Shown here: in pieces, positions 43,625 to 52,732 of the stretch
Layout: each line of letters starts with the position of its first letter
Numbering within the stretch: the stretch's first letter is position 1
Origin: an uncultured Pseudomonadota bacterium
GTDB lineage: Bacteria > Pseudomonadota > Gammaproteobacteria > Burkholderiales > SG8-39
Assembly (NCBI GenBank): GCA_903921325.1
Contig: CAIXPL010000016.1
Coordinates: 124,001-188,000, forward strand
Reading direction: 5' to 3'
DNA: 64,000 nucleotides
Position numbers and translations under genes: made by a program
Notes under the pieces: generated by a model
What the model was told of the DNA's origin: nothing
What the model saw: only the letters and a program-made list of their open reading frames with translations
Database searches by the model: none

Positions 43625-44548
43625 ATGAGCGTGTCCTCTCTACAGCAGGTGTTGCACAACGGCGGATTTGCGGTCACCGCCGAGATCACTCCGCCGGTGT
43701 CCACCGATCTGAGCGGATTTCTGCAGCGCGCCGCAGCGCTCAAGGGGCTTGCGACCGCGGTCAATGTGACCGACGGCGCGGGCGCCAAGACTCATGTATC
43801 GAGTCTGGTTGCGGCCGCGGCGATGGTCAGGCTGGGTGTTGAACCGATTCTGCAATTCACGTGTCGCGATCGCAACCGACTTGCTTTGCAAGCCGATCTG
43901 ATGGGTGCGGTGTCACTGGGTATTCATAACGTACTGATGCTCACGGGCGATGATCCAAAGGTCGGTGATCAACCCGAAACCAAGGCGGTACTCGATCTGA
44001 ATGGAACGGGGTTGATCGCCATGGCGCGCACGATGCGGGATAGCGCCAGCCTGCCCTCGGGAGTAGCCATTGCCGGCGGGCTTGCCTTGTGCATTGGCGC
44101 CGCCGACATGCCGATCGATCCGCCGCCCGCTTGGGAACCAAAGGGGCTGCGAGCCAAGCTCGATGCAGGGGCCGACTTTGTGCAGACGCAGTTTTGCATG
44201 GACGCAGGCGTCGTGCGCCGGTATGCAGCCCGCCTGCTTGATCTGGGCATCGCGCAGCGACTGCCTATCCTCATCGGCGTCTGTCCGATTCCATCGGCCA
44301 AATCGGCTCGCTGGATGCGTGACAAGCTCTACGGCACCGTGATACCCGATTCAGTTGTTGATCGCCTCGAGGCTGCCGCTGATCCGCGGGCCGAAGGCAT
44401 TGCCTTGTGTGTCGACTATATGCGCGAACTGGCCGCCATCCCGGGCATAGCCGGGGCTCACGTGATGGCACCGGTAAACCCGTCTGTGCTGCCTGAGCTC
44501 ATCAGACAGGCGCGCGAGGCGATCGGACTGCGTGCCCAAGCAGCCTGA
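43625..44548 (+). CDS. metF: Methylenetetrahydrofolate reductase family protein (MetF-like)
   Basis: A 307-residue flavin TIM-barrel protein related to MetF, which reduces 5,10-methylene- to 5-methyl-tetrahydrofolate for methionine synthesis. Recognisable blocks are VTAEITPPVSTD, AVNVTDGAGA, ILQFTCRDRNRLALQADLMGA, NVLMLTGDDP and GADFVQTQFCMD. The segments fit the group of MetF homologues found in C1 catabolism clusters as well as canonical MetF, so the physiological role may be either. folE, also a pterin/folate gene, follows 46 bases later. Eleven heptanucleotide repeats stand immediately upstream. Confidence 0.85.
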   Translation: MSVSSLQQVLHNGGFAVTAEITPPVSTDLSGFLQRAAALKGLATAVNVTDGAGAKTHVSSLVAAAAMVRLGVEPILQFTCRDRNRLALQADLMGAVSLGIHNVLMLTGDDPKVGDQPETKAVLDLNGTGLIAMARTMRDSASLPSGVAIAGGLALCIGAADMPIDPPPAWEPKGLRAKLDAGADFVQTQFCMDAGVVRRYAARLLDLGIAQRLPILIGVCPIPSAKSARWMRDKLYGTVIPDSVVDRLEAAADPRAEGIALCVDYMRELAAIPGIAGAHVMAPVNPSVLPELIRQAREAIGLRAQAA

Positions 44549-44594
44549 TGGTGACCCGGAGTACCATGTCTCCCCCGTGTCATGGAGATTGGCA

Positions 44595-45245
44595 ATGCCC
44601 GCCAAGAAATCACTGGTCAGACTTGCGGCAGACACTGCGCGTCGCGTGCCGCCTGAATCCACGCAGCAGCGCGCGATCGCACGCGCGGCCGCATTTGGCA
44701 GTGCTGACTGGCGCCGACTGTTGCAAACCCTGGGTGAAGACCCGACCCGCCAAGGATTGATCGAGACACCAGAGCGCATGACCCGGGCCTGGCAACACTG
44801 GACCCGTGGCTATGGGCAGGATCCCGCGGCCATTTTGAAAACCTTCTCCGATGGCAGCGAGCGCTATAACGAACTGATCGTGGTGCGCCGGATACCGGTG
44901 TACTCGCACTGCGAGCACCATTTGGCCCCGTTCTTCGGGCATGCCGCCATTGGCTATTTGCCAGCCGGGCGTATCGTCGGACTGTCCAAGCTAAAGCGCC
45001 TGGTCGATTGTTTTGCGGCTCGGTTGCAGGTGCAGGAGCGGCTTACCCAGCAGATCGCGCAGACACTACTGGAAGAACTTGAGCCCAAGGCAGTCGGGGT
45101 GGTGATGCGTTGTCGCCATTTGTGCATGGAATCGCGTGGCATCAGCGTGCCAGGTGAAGAGACGGTGACCTCTGCCATGCTCGGTCAGCTGGAGAAAAGC
45201 GCTCCGCTACGAACTGAATTTCTGTCCCTTACCCGACCTGATTGA
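44595..45245 (+). CDS. folE: GTP cyclohydrolase I
   Basis: Makes 7,8-dihydroneopterin triphosphate from GTP, the first step of folate (and tetrahydropterin) synthesis. The 216-residue protein has zinc ligands C106 and H109 in SHCEHHLAPF and C177 in RCRHLCMESRG, at a constant offset of 4 from E. coli FolE (C110, H113, C181). The conserved LGEDPTRQGLIETPERM is present. ATG 44595 follows GGAGATT; the frame is open further back into the metF end. The N-terminal 20 residues are a basic extension. It probably shares a transcript with the metF-like gene. Confidence 0.95.
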   Translation: MPAKKSLVRLAADTARRVPPESTQQRAIARAAAFGSADWRRLLQTLGEDPTRQGLIETPERMTRAWQHWTRGYGQDPAAILKTFSDGSERYNELIVVRRIPVYSHCEHHLAPFFGHAAIGYLPAGRIVGLSKLKRLVDCFAARLQVQERLTQQIAQTLLEELEPKAVGVVMRCRHLCMESRGISVPGEETVTSAMLGQLEKSAPLRTEFLSLTRPD

Positions 45246-45280
45246 GCGTGAGGCAGCTGCGCTTTCGCTTGCGCAGCCTG

Positions 45281-46642
45281 CTAATACGAGACGGTCAGCG
45301 TTCCGCCATCACCGACGGCGACATAGGCACCCAGGCAGAATTGCAGACCGCGCAAGGTGCTCATCGCCGGCGGTGCCTTCGTTTGTGGTGCGTACCAGTT
45401 GTAGCCATCATCGCTATAGAGTGCGGTACCACTGTCACCGACAGCCATGAATCGGGTGGAGAACAGCACGCTGCGCAGATTGCTGGCCGAGCTTGGCACC
45501 GAGCTGGCCGCGCGCCAATTGATCAGGTCCGGGCTGGTGAACAAGGCCGGACCGTCGCCGACTGCGACATACAGTGCAAGTGTTGACGAGAATGTAACCG
45601 CACGTAGATTCTGCGTGGAGCCGATGGGCTGGTTCGGGGTCGAGGCAATTGTCCGCGCTACCCAGGTGACGGCATCCGAACTGGTGTAATACACACCACC
45701 ATCGGCCAGAGCAACCAGAGTGCCATTGACGGTAACGATCGCATTCACATTGCGGGTGGACGAGACAACCGCGGCGCCCTGCTGCGTCCAGTTGATCAGG
45801 TCGGTACTGGTGTACAACGCCTGTGAACCACCGCTGGTGTCGCTGGTTGCGATCACAAAGGTGCCGCTAAGCTCGGTTATGCTGTTGATCTTTACTGTGG
45901 TGGTGTCGTGCACGGTGCCACCTGCAGCGAGTTGGAACACCAGCCCGGTGTACACGGTCCAGTTCACCGCATCGTCGCTGCTCACTACGGTCGCGTGATC
46001 GCCCGCTGCCACAAACGATAGGCCGTTCCAGATCACGCTATTCAGGTTGTTGGTCACATTCGACGCCTGGGCGGTCCAGGTCGGGTGGGTCCCCAGGGCA
46101 CCGGCGCCGTAGAGATCGATGGACGTGTAGATGGCACCGCCACTACCCACCGCCAGATAAACGTTGTACGAAACAGCAATGGCATTCAAGTTGGTGCCGC
46201 TCGACAGGCCGCCCTGCCGACCGTAGTCGTACCAGTAATCACCCGCCAATCGCGGCGTCGCCGACACCACCGCTGAATCACCACCGGCCGGGCTGCCGTT
46301 GAGGGTGGTGTTCATGACAAAGGAATACTGGCCGACCGTATTGGACAGTCCGGATACGATTTGCGGCGAATATGCCGGTGTGACGAACCTGGCTCCTGGC
46401 AGATTGAACCAGGTACTGGTCGAGATCGATGGCGAATTGGCACCAAAGACCCAATATTGATAGGCCGGATTCTGAGTGAATGTAATGATGACCTGACCGT
46501 CGCCGGCAAACGCCGACAGACCGGCCGGCACATGGTCAGAGGCCGCCTTGCCGCCGCAGGAACCCAGCAACACGGCGAGCAGCAACGCCGCGACAGGGCC
46601 AATCAGGGCGCTAAATCGGCTGCTGGCATGAAACACGTTCAA
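45281..46642 (-). CDS. Predicted lipoprotein with FN3-like domain and seven-blade beta-propeller
   Basis: A 453-residue exported protein. It has a lipobox LLGSC with C29, then a fibronectin-III-like domain (AFAGDGQVIITFT to SAVVSATP, about residues 40-130), then seven repeats of the form LNAIAVSYNVYLAVGSGGAIYTS...W, the last being LRGLQFCLGAYVAVGDGGTL. The repeats begin near residues 150, 198, 252, 300, 345, 388 and 428, and fit a closed seven-blade propeller of BNR/sialidase-like or YCF48-like type. Asn, Thr and Ser are frequent, unlike its neighbours. It may bind a ligand or protein at the cell surface; the function is unknown. It is convergent with folE. Confidence 0.7.
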   Translation of the reverse strand: MNVFHASSRFSALIGPVAALLLAVLLGSCGGKAASDHVPAGLSAFAGDGQVIITFTQNPAYQYWVFGANSPSISTSTWFNLPGARFVTPAYSPQIVSGLSNTVGQYSFVMNTTLNGSPAGGDSAVVSATPRLAGDYWYDYGRQGGLSSGTNLNAIAVSYNVYLAVGSGGAIYTSIDLYGAGALGTHPTWTAQASNVTNNLNSVIWNGLSFVAAGDHATVVSSDDAVNWTVYTGLVFQLAAGGTVHDTTTVKINSITELSGTFVIATSDTSGGSQALYTSTDLINWTQQGAAVVSSTRNVNAIVTVNGTLVALADGGVYYTSSDAVTWVARTIASTPNQPIGSTQNLRAVTFSSTLALYVAVGDGPALFTSPDLINWRAASSVPSSASNLRSVLFSTRFMAVGDSGTALYSDDGYNWYAPQTKAPPAMSTLRGLQFCLGAYVAVGDGGTLTVSY

Positions 46643-46879
46643 AGCTCAAGGACTCCCACGGTCATTGGCGCGGATTGTCTCATGAGTCGGTCGGCGATCG
46701 GGGTTTCAGGTACATATCGTTACCGGCGCAGGGCAATGCGTGCGCCGGCCATGCGGTTATGCCAGCGCGCTTGTACGCGTCGAGTCGCGCAAGCATCGCA
46801 ATGCGCTGCGCGCAAGCCTTGATCGTGGCCCTCAGATCGGCTAGCGTGCCGACACCGTGTCTGTATGTGGGGTCGCGTC

Positions 46880-47683
46880 ATGTCGTTGGAACAATCAGTG
46901 CCATTCTCCCAGTCGAGCGTGGAGGTGTCGGGCTGCCGCGTGAGCATGCGCCGCTCACACAGTGGCGCTGCGGCGCCGACCGTGCTCTACCTGCATGGGG
47001 TCAATGGCCTGGGCGAACTGGCCCCGTTCATGCAGAACCTTGGCCGCGACTTTGATCTCATTGTGCCGGAGCATCCCGGGTTTGGCGCATCGGAGGAGCC
47101 GGCCTGGCTCGACAATATTCATGACTTGGCCTACTTCTACCTCGATTTCATCGAGCAGTTGCAACTCGATCAGGTCGTCCTGGTGGGCAGTTCGATTGGT
47201 GGTTGGCTCGCCTTTGAGATCGCGATTCGCAACGCGCGCAACCTGCGCGCGTTGAGCGTGCTGGATCCGGCCGGGATTTATGTGCCCGGTGTGCGCCGTG
47301 GGGACATTTTCCTGTGGTCGCCGGAGGAGCGCGTGCGCAAACTTTTTTCTGATCAGACTATCGCCGATCGATTGCTTGCGAGTAGCGATTCGGTCGAGCA
47401 GGCCGAGGCGGCGATCAAGAATCAATACAGTCTGGCCCGAATTGCCTGGGAGCCGCGGCTGTTCGATCCCCATCTGGAGAAGTGGCTGCACCGGATTCGC
47501 GTGCCGACGCAGATTATCTGGGGAGCACAGGACCAGTTGATTCCGCTTGGCTATGCCCAGGTGCTGCAACAACGAATCGGGCATGCGCAGCTGAGTGTGC
47601 TTGACCCGTGCGGCCACCTGCCACCGATTGAGCGCCCGCACGATGTCTGTCAACTGCTGCGAACATTCATTGGCGCGCTCTGA
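46880..47683 (+). CDS. Alpha/beta hydrolase
   Basis: A 267-residue alpha/beta-fold hydrolase. The nucleophile elbow GSSIGG puts the catalytic serine at residue 105; the oxyanion segment is LYLHGVNG, the acid is probably the aspartate in WGAQDQLIPLGY and the histidine is in CGHLPPIERP. Relatives include C-C hydrolases and esterases; the substrate is unknown. I use ATG 46880, with GGGG 7 bases upstream; ATG 46865 adds five residues. It stands alone, divergent from the propeller lipoprotein gene. Confidence 0.83.
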   Translation: MSLEQSVPFSQSSVEVSGCRVSMRRSHSGAAAPTVLYLHGVNGLGELAPFMQNLGRDFDLIVPEHPGFGASEEPAWLDNIHDLAYFYLDFIEQLQLDQVVLVGSSIGGWLAFEIAIRNARNLRALSVLDPAGIYVPGVRRGDIFLWSPEERVRKLFSDQTIADRLLASSDSVEQAEAAIKNQYSLARIAWEPRLFDPHLEKWLHRIRVPTQIIWGAQDQLIPLGYAQVLQQRIGHAQLSVLDPCGHLPPIERPHDVCQLLRTFIGAL

Positions 47684-47830
47684 CGCCTGAGGCAAATCGC
47701 GCAATAGTTCCTCTTGCCGAGACGATCTCCTGCGTGAGCGTTGGATTTTACCTATGGGGTGTCAACCTGCCGATGATCTAATCATCTCCTGCGCTGTGAA
47801 ATAGCGGCAAGCGTGTGATGGGGGTTTGAG

Positions 47831-48964
47831 ATGACTACAGTAGAAGCGACCCGGCAAACCAATGGCAATTCGTCAGCCCAGACCGTGGCATTCCTGCGCG
47901 AGGTGCTAAGTGAGATCGCGCGCCAGAAAGTACCACCGACGCCTGAGAATTTTGCTCGCGTTTATCGCGATGTGCAGCGCGCACGCGGCTTGCCTGTGTC
48001 CACTGAATATGTGAGCGAACTGTCGGTTCTCGATCACGCCATTAAAACCTTCGATGAACTGTTCGTTGGCGATGCATGGCTTGGCGGCAAACTGGCCGAG
48101 CTGCGCGACGTGCTCGCGGCCGATGAGCTGGGCGAGGATGACAAGCGGCGAGGTGCCAAACTGCTGCTGGAGGAAGTGGAAGCGCGCAAGGCTGAATTGC
48201 TCTATCACCTGGATCAATCCTCAGGGGACTTGAAGCGCTCGGTGGGTGAGGTGGTAAGTGAGATCGGACGCATCGCCACCACGGTTGGCGGATTTCGTAC
48301 CAATATCACCCGCTATCAGGCGCTGGTTGAGACCATTGGTGATGTCGCCGATGCCAGGCGAGTAATGGCACGGGTGGCCGATGACACGCGCAAACTCGAT
48401 CAGACTTTGAGCGAACATGAAGAACAGGTCACACGGAACGCGGTCAAGATCGAAGAAGCCGGCGCCATGCTGATGGGTGGCGTGAGCGCCAATCGGGGTG
48501 AGGCGACGGGGCGTATGCCGCTTGCCGGTTCAAGTCATCCTGTCGCCCAGGGCGTGCTGAGCTCGCAGGAGCTGCTCGCGCGATTGACCAAGCTTGAGCG
48601 CCCCGAGGGCGTCCTGGTCCTGATCGAACTGGCTGAATACGATCCGAACGAGGCGCGGGTCAGGCAACTGTCTGATCTGTGCGAAACGTGTGCAAAGGCC
48701 AGTGGATCAGCCTGGCTGATCGGCTATTGGGGCGGCAGCCAATTTGTGCATGTCTTGCCCGGTGGGCACGCCAATGACGCACTCAATCTGGTGCGCGCCC
48801 TGAGCAGCGAGGTGATCCTTGCGCAAGCGGCCTTGGCCGACCCGTTGACGTTTAATTTTGGTATTGCCAGCAACGATCGTATCAGTGGTGATGGGCAGGG
48901 CTTCTACGTCGCCTTTGAGCGGGCGTTCAGTGAAATGCAGTCGATGGACGCGCTGGCCGCCTAG
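47831..48964 (+). CDS. Degenerate GGDEF-domain protein
   Basis: A 377-residue cytosolic protein. The N-terminal two thirds are helical (about residues 15-215), with the start FLREVLSEIARQKVPPTPENFARVYRDV typical of a group of betaproteobacterial diguanylate-cyclase-like proteins. The C-terminal domain follows the GGDEF fold (SSQELLARLTKLER, then YWGGSQFVHVLPG), but the catalytic GGDEF motif is GGSQF at 301-305 and no RxxD inhibitory site precedes it. It should not make cyclic di-GMP. It may act as a binding or scaffold protein. It stands alone before the surE operon. Confidence 0.7.
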   Translation: MTTVEATRQTNGNSSAQTVAFLREVLSEIARQKVPPTPENFARVYRDVQRARGLPVSTEYVSELSVLDHAIKTFDELFVGDAWLGGKLAELRDVLAADELGEDDKRRGAKLLLEEVEARKAELLYHLDQSSGDLKRSVGEVVSEIGRIATTVGGFRTNITRYQALVETIGDVADARRVMARVADDTRKLDQTLSEHEEQVTRNAVKIEEAGAMLMGGVSANRGEATGRMPLAGSSHPVAQGVLSSQELLARLTKLERPEGVLVLIELAEYDPNEARVRQLSDLCETCAKASGSAWLIGYWGGSQFVHVLPGGHANDALNLVRALSSEVILAQAALADPLTFNFGIASNDRISGDGQGFYVAFERAFSEMQSMDALAA

Positions 48965-49083
48965 TCCTGCGTGCCGAAGCGCTGGTCCTGATCATGGCGG
49001 GTGCCCGGGGCGGCGGGGCCATTCGCGCGGCGCTTTGTCCGGATTGAGCGATTGCCAATGCCGCCGGCGCAGGTGGCTTCCTT

Positions 49084-49089
49084 TATACT
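49084..49089 (+). promoter_or_regulatory. Possible -10 element of the surE operon
   Basis: TATACT lies 35 bases before the surE start codon, in a GC-rich gap where AT-rich hexamers are rare. No good -35 hexamer stands 17 bases upstream, so the assignment is weak. Confidence 0.3.
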
Positions 49090-49124
49090 GGTGACCCAAG
49101 ACCGTTTCTGGTCATTGTCGGCCC

Positions 49125-49904
49125 ATGCGCATCCTGATTTCAAACGACGACGGGTATTTTTCACCCGGTCTGGCATTACTTGCAGAGGCATTGGCGCCGT
49201 TCGGCACGGTCACGGTGGTCGCTCCTGAACGTGATCGCAGCGGTGCTTCCAATTCACTGACACTCGATCGTCCTTTGAGCGTGAAGCGGGCGCCCAGCGG
49301 GTATCTGTTTGTCAATGGCACGCCGACCGATTGCGTGCACCTTGCGGTGACCGGCCTGCTCACTGAATTACCCGATATTGTGGTTTCGGGCATCAATCTG
49401 GGCGCCAATATGGGCGATGACACCGTGTATTCCGGAACCGTGGCGGCGGCCACCGAGGGTTTTCTGCTCGGCATTCCTGCGATCGCGATTTCGCTCACCA
49501 CCCGCGATGGCGCTCATCTGGCCTGCGCCGCGAGGGTGGCTGCCGACCTGGTGGCGCGCCTGCGCGATTCACCGCCGCGCGCGCCTCTGCTGCTCAATGT
49601 CAATGTGCCTGATATTCCGTTTGAACAGCTCCAGGGTGTGCAAATCACTCGACTGGGCAAGCGTCACAAGGCTGAGCCGGTGATTCGGGCGGTCAATCCG
49701 CGTAATGAAACGGTCTATTGGGTCGGCGCTGCAGGTCCCGCAGCTGACGCCGGCCCGGGCACCGATTTCCATGCGGTAGCGGCCGGTTTTGTATCGATCA
49801 CGCCGCTGCAGATCGACCTTACTCACCACGACCAGATGCCCGCCATTCGTCAGTGGCTTGCCGATGACCCTGCGAACGGGGCCGAGCCGGCGGGGCGCGC
49901 ATGA
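49125..49904 (+). CDS. surE: 5'/3'-nucleotidase SurE
   Basis: Metal-dependent phosphatase of nucleoside monophosphates, linked to stress and stationary-phase survival. The 259-residue protein has the metal motif [13 protein letters not shown] at its N-terminus, then [31 protein letters not shown] and [27 protein letters not shown]. All family motifs are present. pcm follows after 30 bases and nlpD overlaps that, the classical order in gamma- and betaproteobacteria. Confidence 0.96.
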   Translation: MRILISNDDGYFSPGLALLAEALAPFGTVTVVAPERDRSGASNSLTLDRPLSVKRAPSGYLFVNGTPTDCVHLAVTGLLTELPDIVVSGINLGANMGDDTVYSGTVAAATEGFLLGIPAIAISLTTRDGAHLACAARVAADLVARLRDSPPRAPLLLNVNVPDIPFEQLQGVQITRLGKRHKAEPVIRAVNPRNETVYWVGAAGPAADAGPGTDFHAVAAGFVSITPLQIDLTHHDQMPAIRQWLADDPANGAEPAGRA

Positions 49905-49934
49905 GGATCAATTGCCGATGACTCTGGTGCATCC

Positions 49935-50597
49935 ATGAGTCCGCTGTCGCCGACTCGGGGCGTGGGGCTCACGTCCCAGCGCACTCGTGATCGCATGGTG
50001 TCGCGCTTGCGTGACAAGGGGATACGCGATGAGCGGGTCCTCGCGGCCATGTCCGAGGTGCCGCGCCACCTGTTTGTCGACGAGGCCCTGGCAAGCCGTG
50101 CCTATGACGATGCCGCCTTGCCGATCGGATTTGAACAAACCATATCGCAGCCGCTGGTGATTGCGCGCATGCTCGAGAGCGTGCGCGCCGGGCGACAGCT
50201 CGATCGAGTGCTCGAAGTGGGCACCGGGTGCGGCTATCAAGCGGCGCTGCTGGCCCATATTGCGCGCGAAGTCTATTCGGTGGAAAGGATCGCCGGTTTG
50301 CTTGAGCGCGCGCGCACCAATTTGCGCCCCTTGCGGATTGCGAATCTGCGACTCGCGTATGGCGATGGCTATAAGGGGTTGCCCGAAGTGGCACCCTTCG
50401 ATGCGATTGTGGTTGCTGCGGCTGCGCCTGAATTGCCCAGTGAACTGCCCCGTCAACTGGCTCCGGGCGGGCGCCTTATCGCGCCGGTCGGCCTGGAGGA
50501 GCAGCGACTGATTCTGGTGGAGCGACGCGAATCTCGGTTGGTCGAAACGGTGCTCGAGTCAGTGCGATTTGTCCCCATGCGCATGGGGAAGCGATGA
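49935..50597 (+). CDS. pcm: Protein-L-isoaspartate O-methyltransferase
   Basis: Methylates isoaspartyl residues in damaged proteins, using S-adenosylmethionine, so that they can be repaired. The 220-residue protein has the family substrate segment [35 protein letters not shown], a SAM motif [16 protein letters not shown] and the later [18 protein letters not shown]. Its stop overlaps the nlpD start by 4 bases. Confidence 0.96.
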   Translation: MSPLSPTRGVGLTSQRTRDRMVSRLRDKGIRDERVLAAMSEVPRHLFVDEALASRAYDDAALPIGFEQTISQPLVIARMLESVRAGRQLDRVLEVGTGCGYQAALLAHIAREVYSVERIAGLLERARTNLRPLRIANLRLAYGDGYKGLPEVAPFDAIVVAAAAPELPSELPRQLAPGGRLIAPVGLEEQRLILVERRESRLVETVLESVRFVPMRMGKR

Positions 50598-51481
50598 CCC
50601 GCGCGCCATGGCTCACTCACCCCGGCACTGCCATTCTGATGGTCGTGCTGGCGGCCTGTTCCACCGGGACGCCGGCGCCGGTCGTTGATCGCACCTCAAG
50701 CAGCAGCCCAAGCGCGCGTCCGCCCGCGGGGGCTGCCGCGGCGCGACCCGCCGGCGCCAACGCTACGCCTGCAACGTCTGCCCAGGCAGCTCCTGGCGCC
50801 GCAAGCAAACCGGCCAATGGCGCTGCGGCCGTTGCCCCCCCGAAGCCGGCGGCCGCGCAAAGCCCCGCGCCCGCTGAAGTCCAGGTGCTGGTCAGTCCGC
50901 TGCAATCGGCGGAGGCGATCGAGTCGCGCCCCCTGGAGGTTGCCAAATCGACGATCAAGTCCGAGCCGAAGGTATTCAAACTGCCTTATTCCGACGAGAA
51001 CCTGGCATTGGTTCGCGCAGCCCCTGTGCCCAAGGCGGCAGAATTGCCGGCCCCTGCGACAGCACCTGCCAATACGTCAGCCGCTGCCGAGGCGAAAGCA
51101 CCACCGGGTGCCGATGTGCCGAATTTCAGCTGGCCGGTCAAGGGCAAAATCATTGAACGCTTCGAAGGCAAGAGCCGCGGCATCGCCATTGCCGCTAACG
51201 AAGGCGATCCCGTAACGGCGGCGGCCGCCGGCAACGTGATCTATGCGGGGTCGGGTATTCGCGGCTATGGACATCTGCTGATCATCAAGCACAACGATGA
51301 TTTTTTATCGGTCTATGCGCATAACAGCAATCTGCTGGTCAAGCAGGGCGACGCTGTCAAGGCAGGCCAGAAGATCGCCGAAGTGGGGCGCACCGATACT
51401 GACCGGGCGAAATTGCACTTCGAAATTCGCCGGCAGGGCACATCGATCGATCCAATGCCGTTGCTACCGGCGCACGACTGA
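50594..51481 (+). CDS. nlpD: NlpD-like LytM-domain lipoprotein (amidase activator)
   Basis: Outer-membrane lipoprotein that in relatives activates the cell-division amidase AmiC. The lipobox VLAAC places the lipid on C22. Residues 25-170 are a low-complexity Ala/Pro region, and no LysM domain is visible, unlike E. coli NlpD. The C-terminal LytM/M23 domain (about 172-295) has [41 protein letters not shown] and LHFEIRRQG, but lacks the zinc histidine and aspartate of active endopeptidases, as activators do. In many relatives rpoS follows; here mltB lies convergent and overlaps by 18 bases, and rpoS is absent. Confidence 0.88.
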   Translation: MTRAPWLTHPGTAILMVVLAACSTGTPAPVVDRTSSSSPSARPPAGAAAARPAGANATPATSAQAAPGAASKPANGAAAVAPPKPAAAQSPAPAEVQVLVSPLQSAEAIESRPLEVAKSTIKSEPKVFKLPYSDENLALVRAAPVPKAAELPAPATAPANTSAAAEAKAPPGADVPNFSWPVKGKIIERFEGKSRGIAIAANEGDPVTAAAAGNVIYAGSGIRGYGHLLIIKHNDDFLSVYAHNSNLLVKQGDAVKAGQKIAEVGRTDTDRAKLHFEIRRQGTSIDPMPLLPAHD

Positions 51482-52732
51482 GTCGCGTTGCGCAGGCGGT
51501 GGTCCGGTCGTGGGCGCCGGTGCAACGAGCGTCTGCTCTGCGCGCAAATCCGCTAGCCGTTCGATCGCCACGGCCAGATCAATCACTGCCATGGCGTAGA
51601 AGCTCGAACGGTTGTATCGGGTGATGACATAGAAATTGTCCATGCCCAGGCGTAATTCGACAGGGTGTCCGGGGCTGTTCAATTCGATCAATGCGACTTT
51701 TGCATTCGGGCTGAGCGGTTGCGCTGGATGCACATCAAACTCAGCCAGTTCGGCGGCGGCAATTTGTGGTTCGATGCCGCGTGCAGCGAGCGGTTTGTAG
51801 CGCAATCCGCGCGCATTGGCGGGCAATGCGATTGGGGCACCGGCTTGCCAGCCGTGCTCGCGCAGGTAATTGGCAACGCTGCCAATGGCATCGGTTGTAC
51901 TGGCCACCAAATCGCGACGGCCGTCTTCGTCAAAGTCAATGCCCCATTTCTGAATGCTGCTTGGCATGAATTGCGCAATCCCGATGGCACCGGCGTAGGA
52001 CCCGCGCAGTGCGCGCAGATCAATCGAGTCGGACAGTGCATAGACGAGCAGTTGTTCGAGTTCGTCCCGAAAGAACTCTCCCCGCCGTGGTTCGTCAAAG
52101 CCAAGCGTAACGAGCGTATCGAGCACCCGGTGCTGCCCGGTATTGCGACCGTATTCGGTCTCCACCCCGATGATGGCGGCAATGACGCTGGCGGGTACCT
52201 GAAAGCGCTCGGCGGCGCGCTGTAGTGTTGCGCGATTCAATTGAACGAACTGCACGCCTTCAGTGATGCGTCGATTGGACACCAGTGCCGCGCGATAGTC
52301 GCGCCAGGATGGCTCGGTGCGCCGCTCGCGCGCAAGGATGGCAAGCACGCTCGACTGCCGCTCGGCGTTGGATAAAAGATCGACGATGCGCTGTTCCTGC
52401 CACCCGTGACGGAGTGCGAGGTCGCGCGCAAACGCCCGGACCTCGGAGCGGTTGGCATAGTCGCCAGCGGTCGGCCCCGTCTGATCGCGTGGAGCGGACG
52501 AACCGGGCGAACCAGACTTGCCGGACGTACCGGATGTACCGGGGGCACTTGCTGTAGCGGACGTACTGTACGTGTTGGACTGATGCGGCGCAGCCCCTTG
52601 CGCAAGGGCGTTTGCGCAAACGAGCAGGAGTGACACGAGGCTCGGCATGATGGCGACGGGTAGCGCGCACAGTCCGTGCCGTTGCCACGTGCCACCGCTG
52701 GGATCATCCCTGATCGTGTGCGGGCGCATCAA
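51464..52732 (-). CDS. mltB: Lytic murein transglycosylase B
   Basis: Periplasmic enzyme that cleaves peptidoglycan glycan strands, forming 1,6-anhydro ends. The 422-residue protein has a signal region (MPSLVSLLLVCANALAQ), a low-complexity Ser/Gly/Thr spacer (about residues 50-85) and the SLT family fold with the catalytic glutamate in IIGVETEYGRNTG, then GAIGIAQFMPSSIQKWG and DFDEDGRRDL. The start overlaps the transglutaminase gene stop (ATGA), and its 3' end overlaps nlpD by 18 bases on the other strand. A start further in at the signal peptide (MPSLV) is possible. It belongs to the minus-strand envelope operon. Confidence 0.92.
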   Translation of the reverse strand: MMRPHTIRDDPSGGTWQRHGLCALPVAIMPSLVSLLLVCANALAQGAAPHQSNTYSTSATASAPGTSGTSGKSGSPGSSAPRDQTGPTAGDYANRSEVRAFARDLALRHGWQEQRIVDLLSNAERQSSVLAILARERRTEPSWRDYRAALVSNRRITEGVQFVQLNRATLQRAAERFQVPASVIAAIIGVETEYGRNTGQHRVLDTLVTLGFDEPRRGEFFRDELEQLLVYALSDSIDLRALRGSYAGAIGIAQFMPSSIQKWGIDFDEDGRRDLVASTTDAIGSVANYLREHGWQAGAPIALPANARGLRYKPLAARGIEPQIAAAELAEFDVHPAQPLSPNAKVALIELNSPGHPVELRLGMDNFYVITRYNRSSFYAMAVIDLAVAIERLADLRAEQTLVAPAPTTGPPPAQRDSVVRR

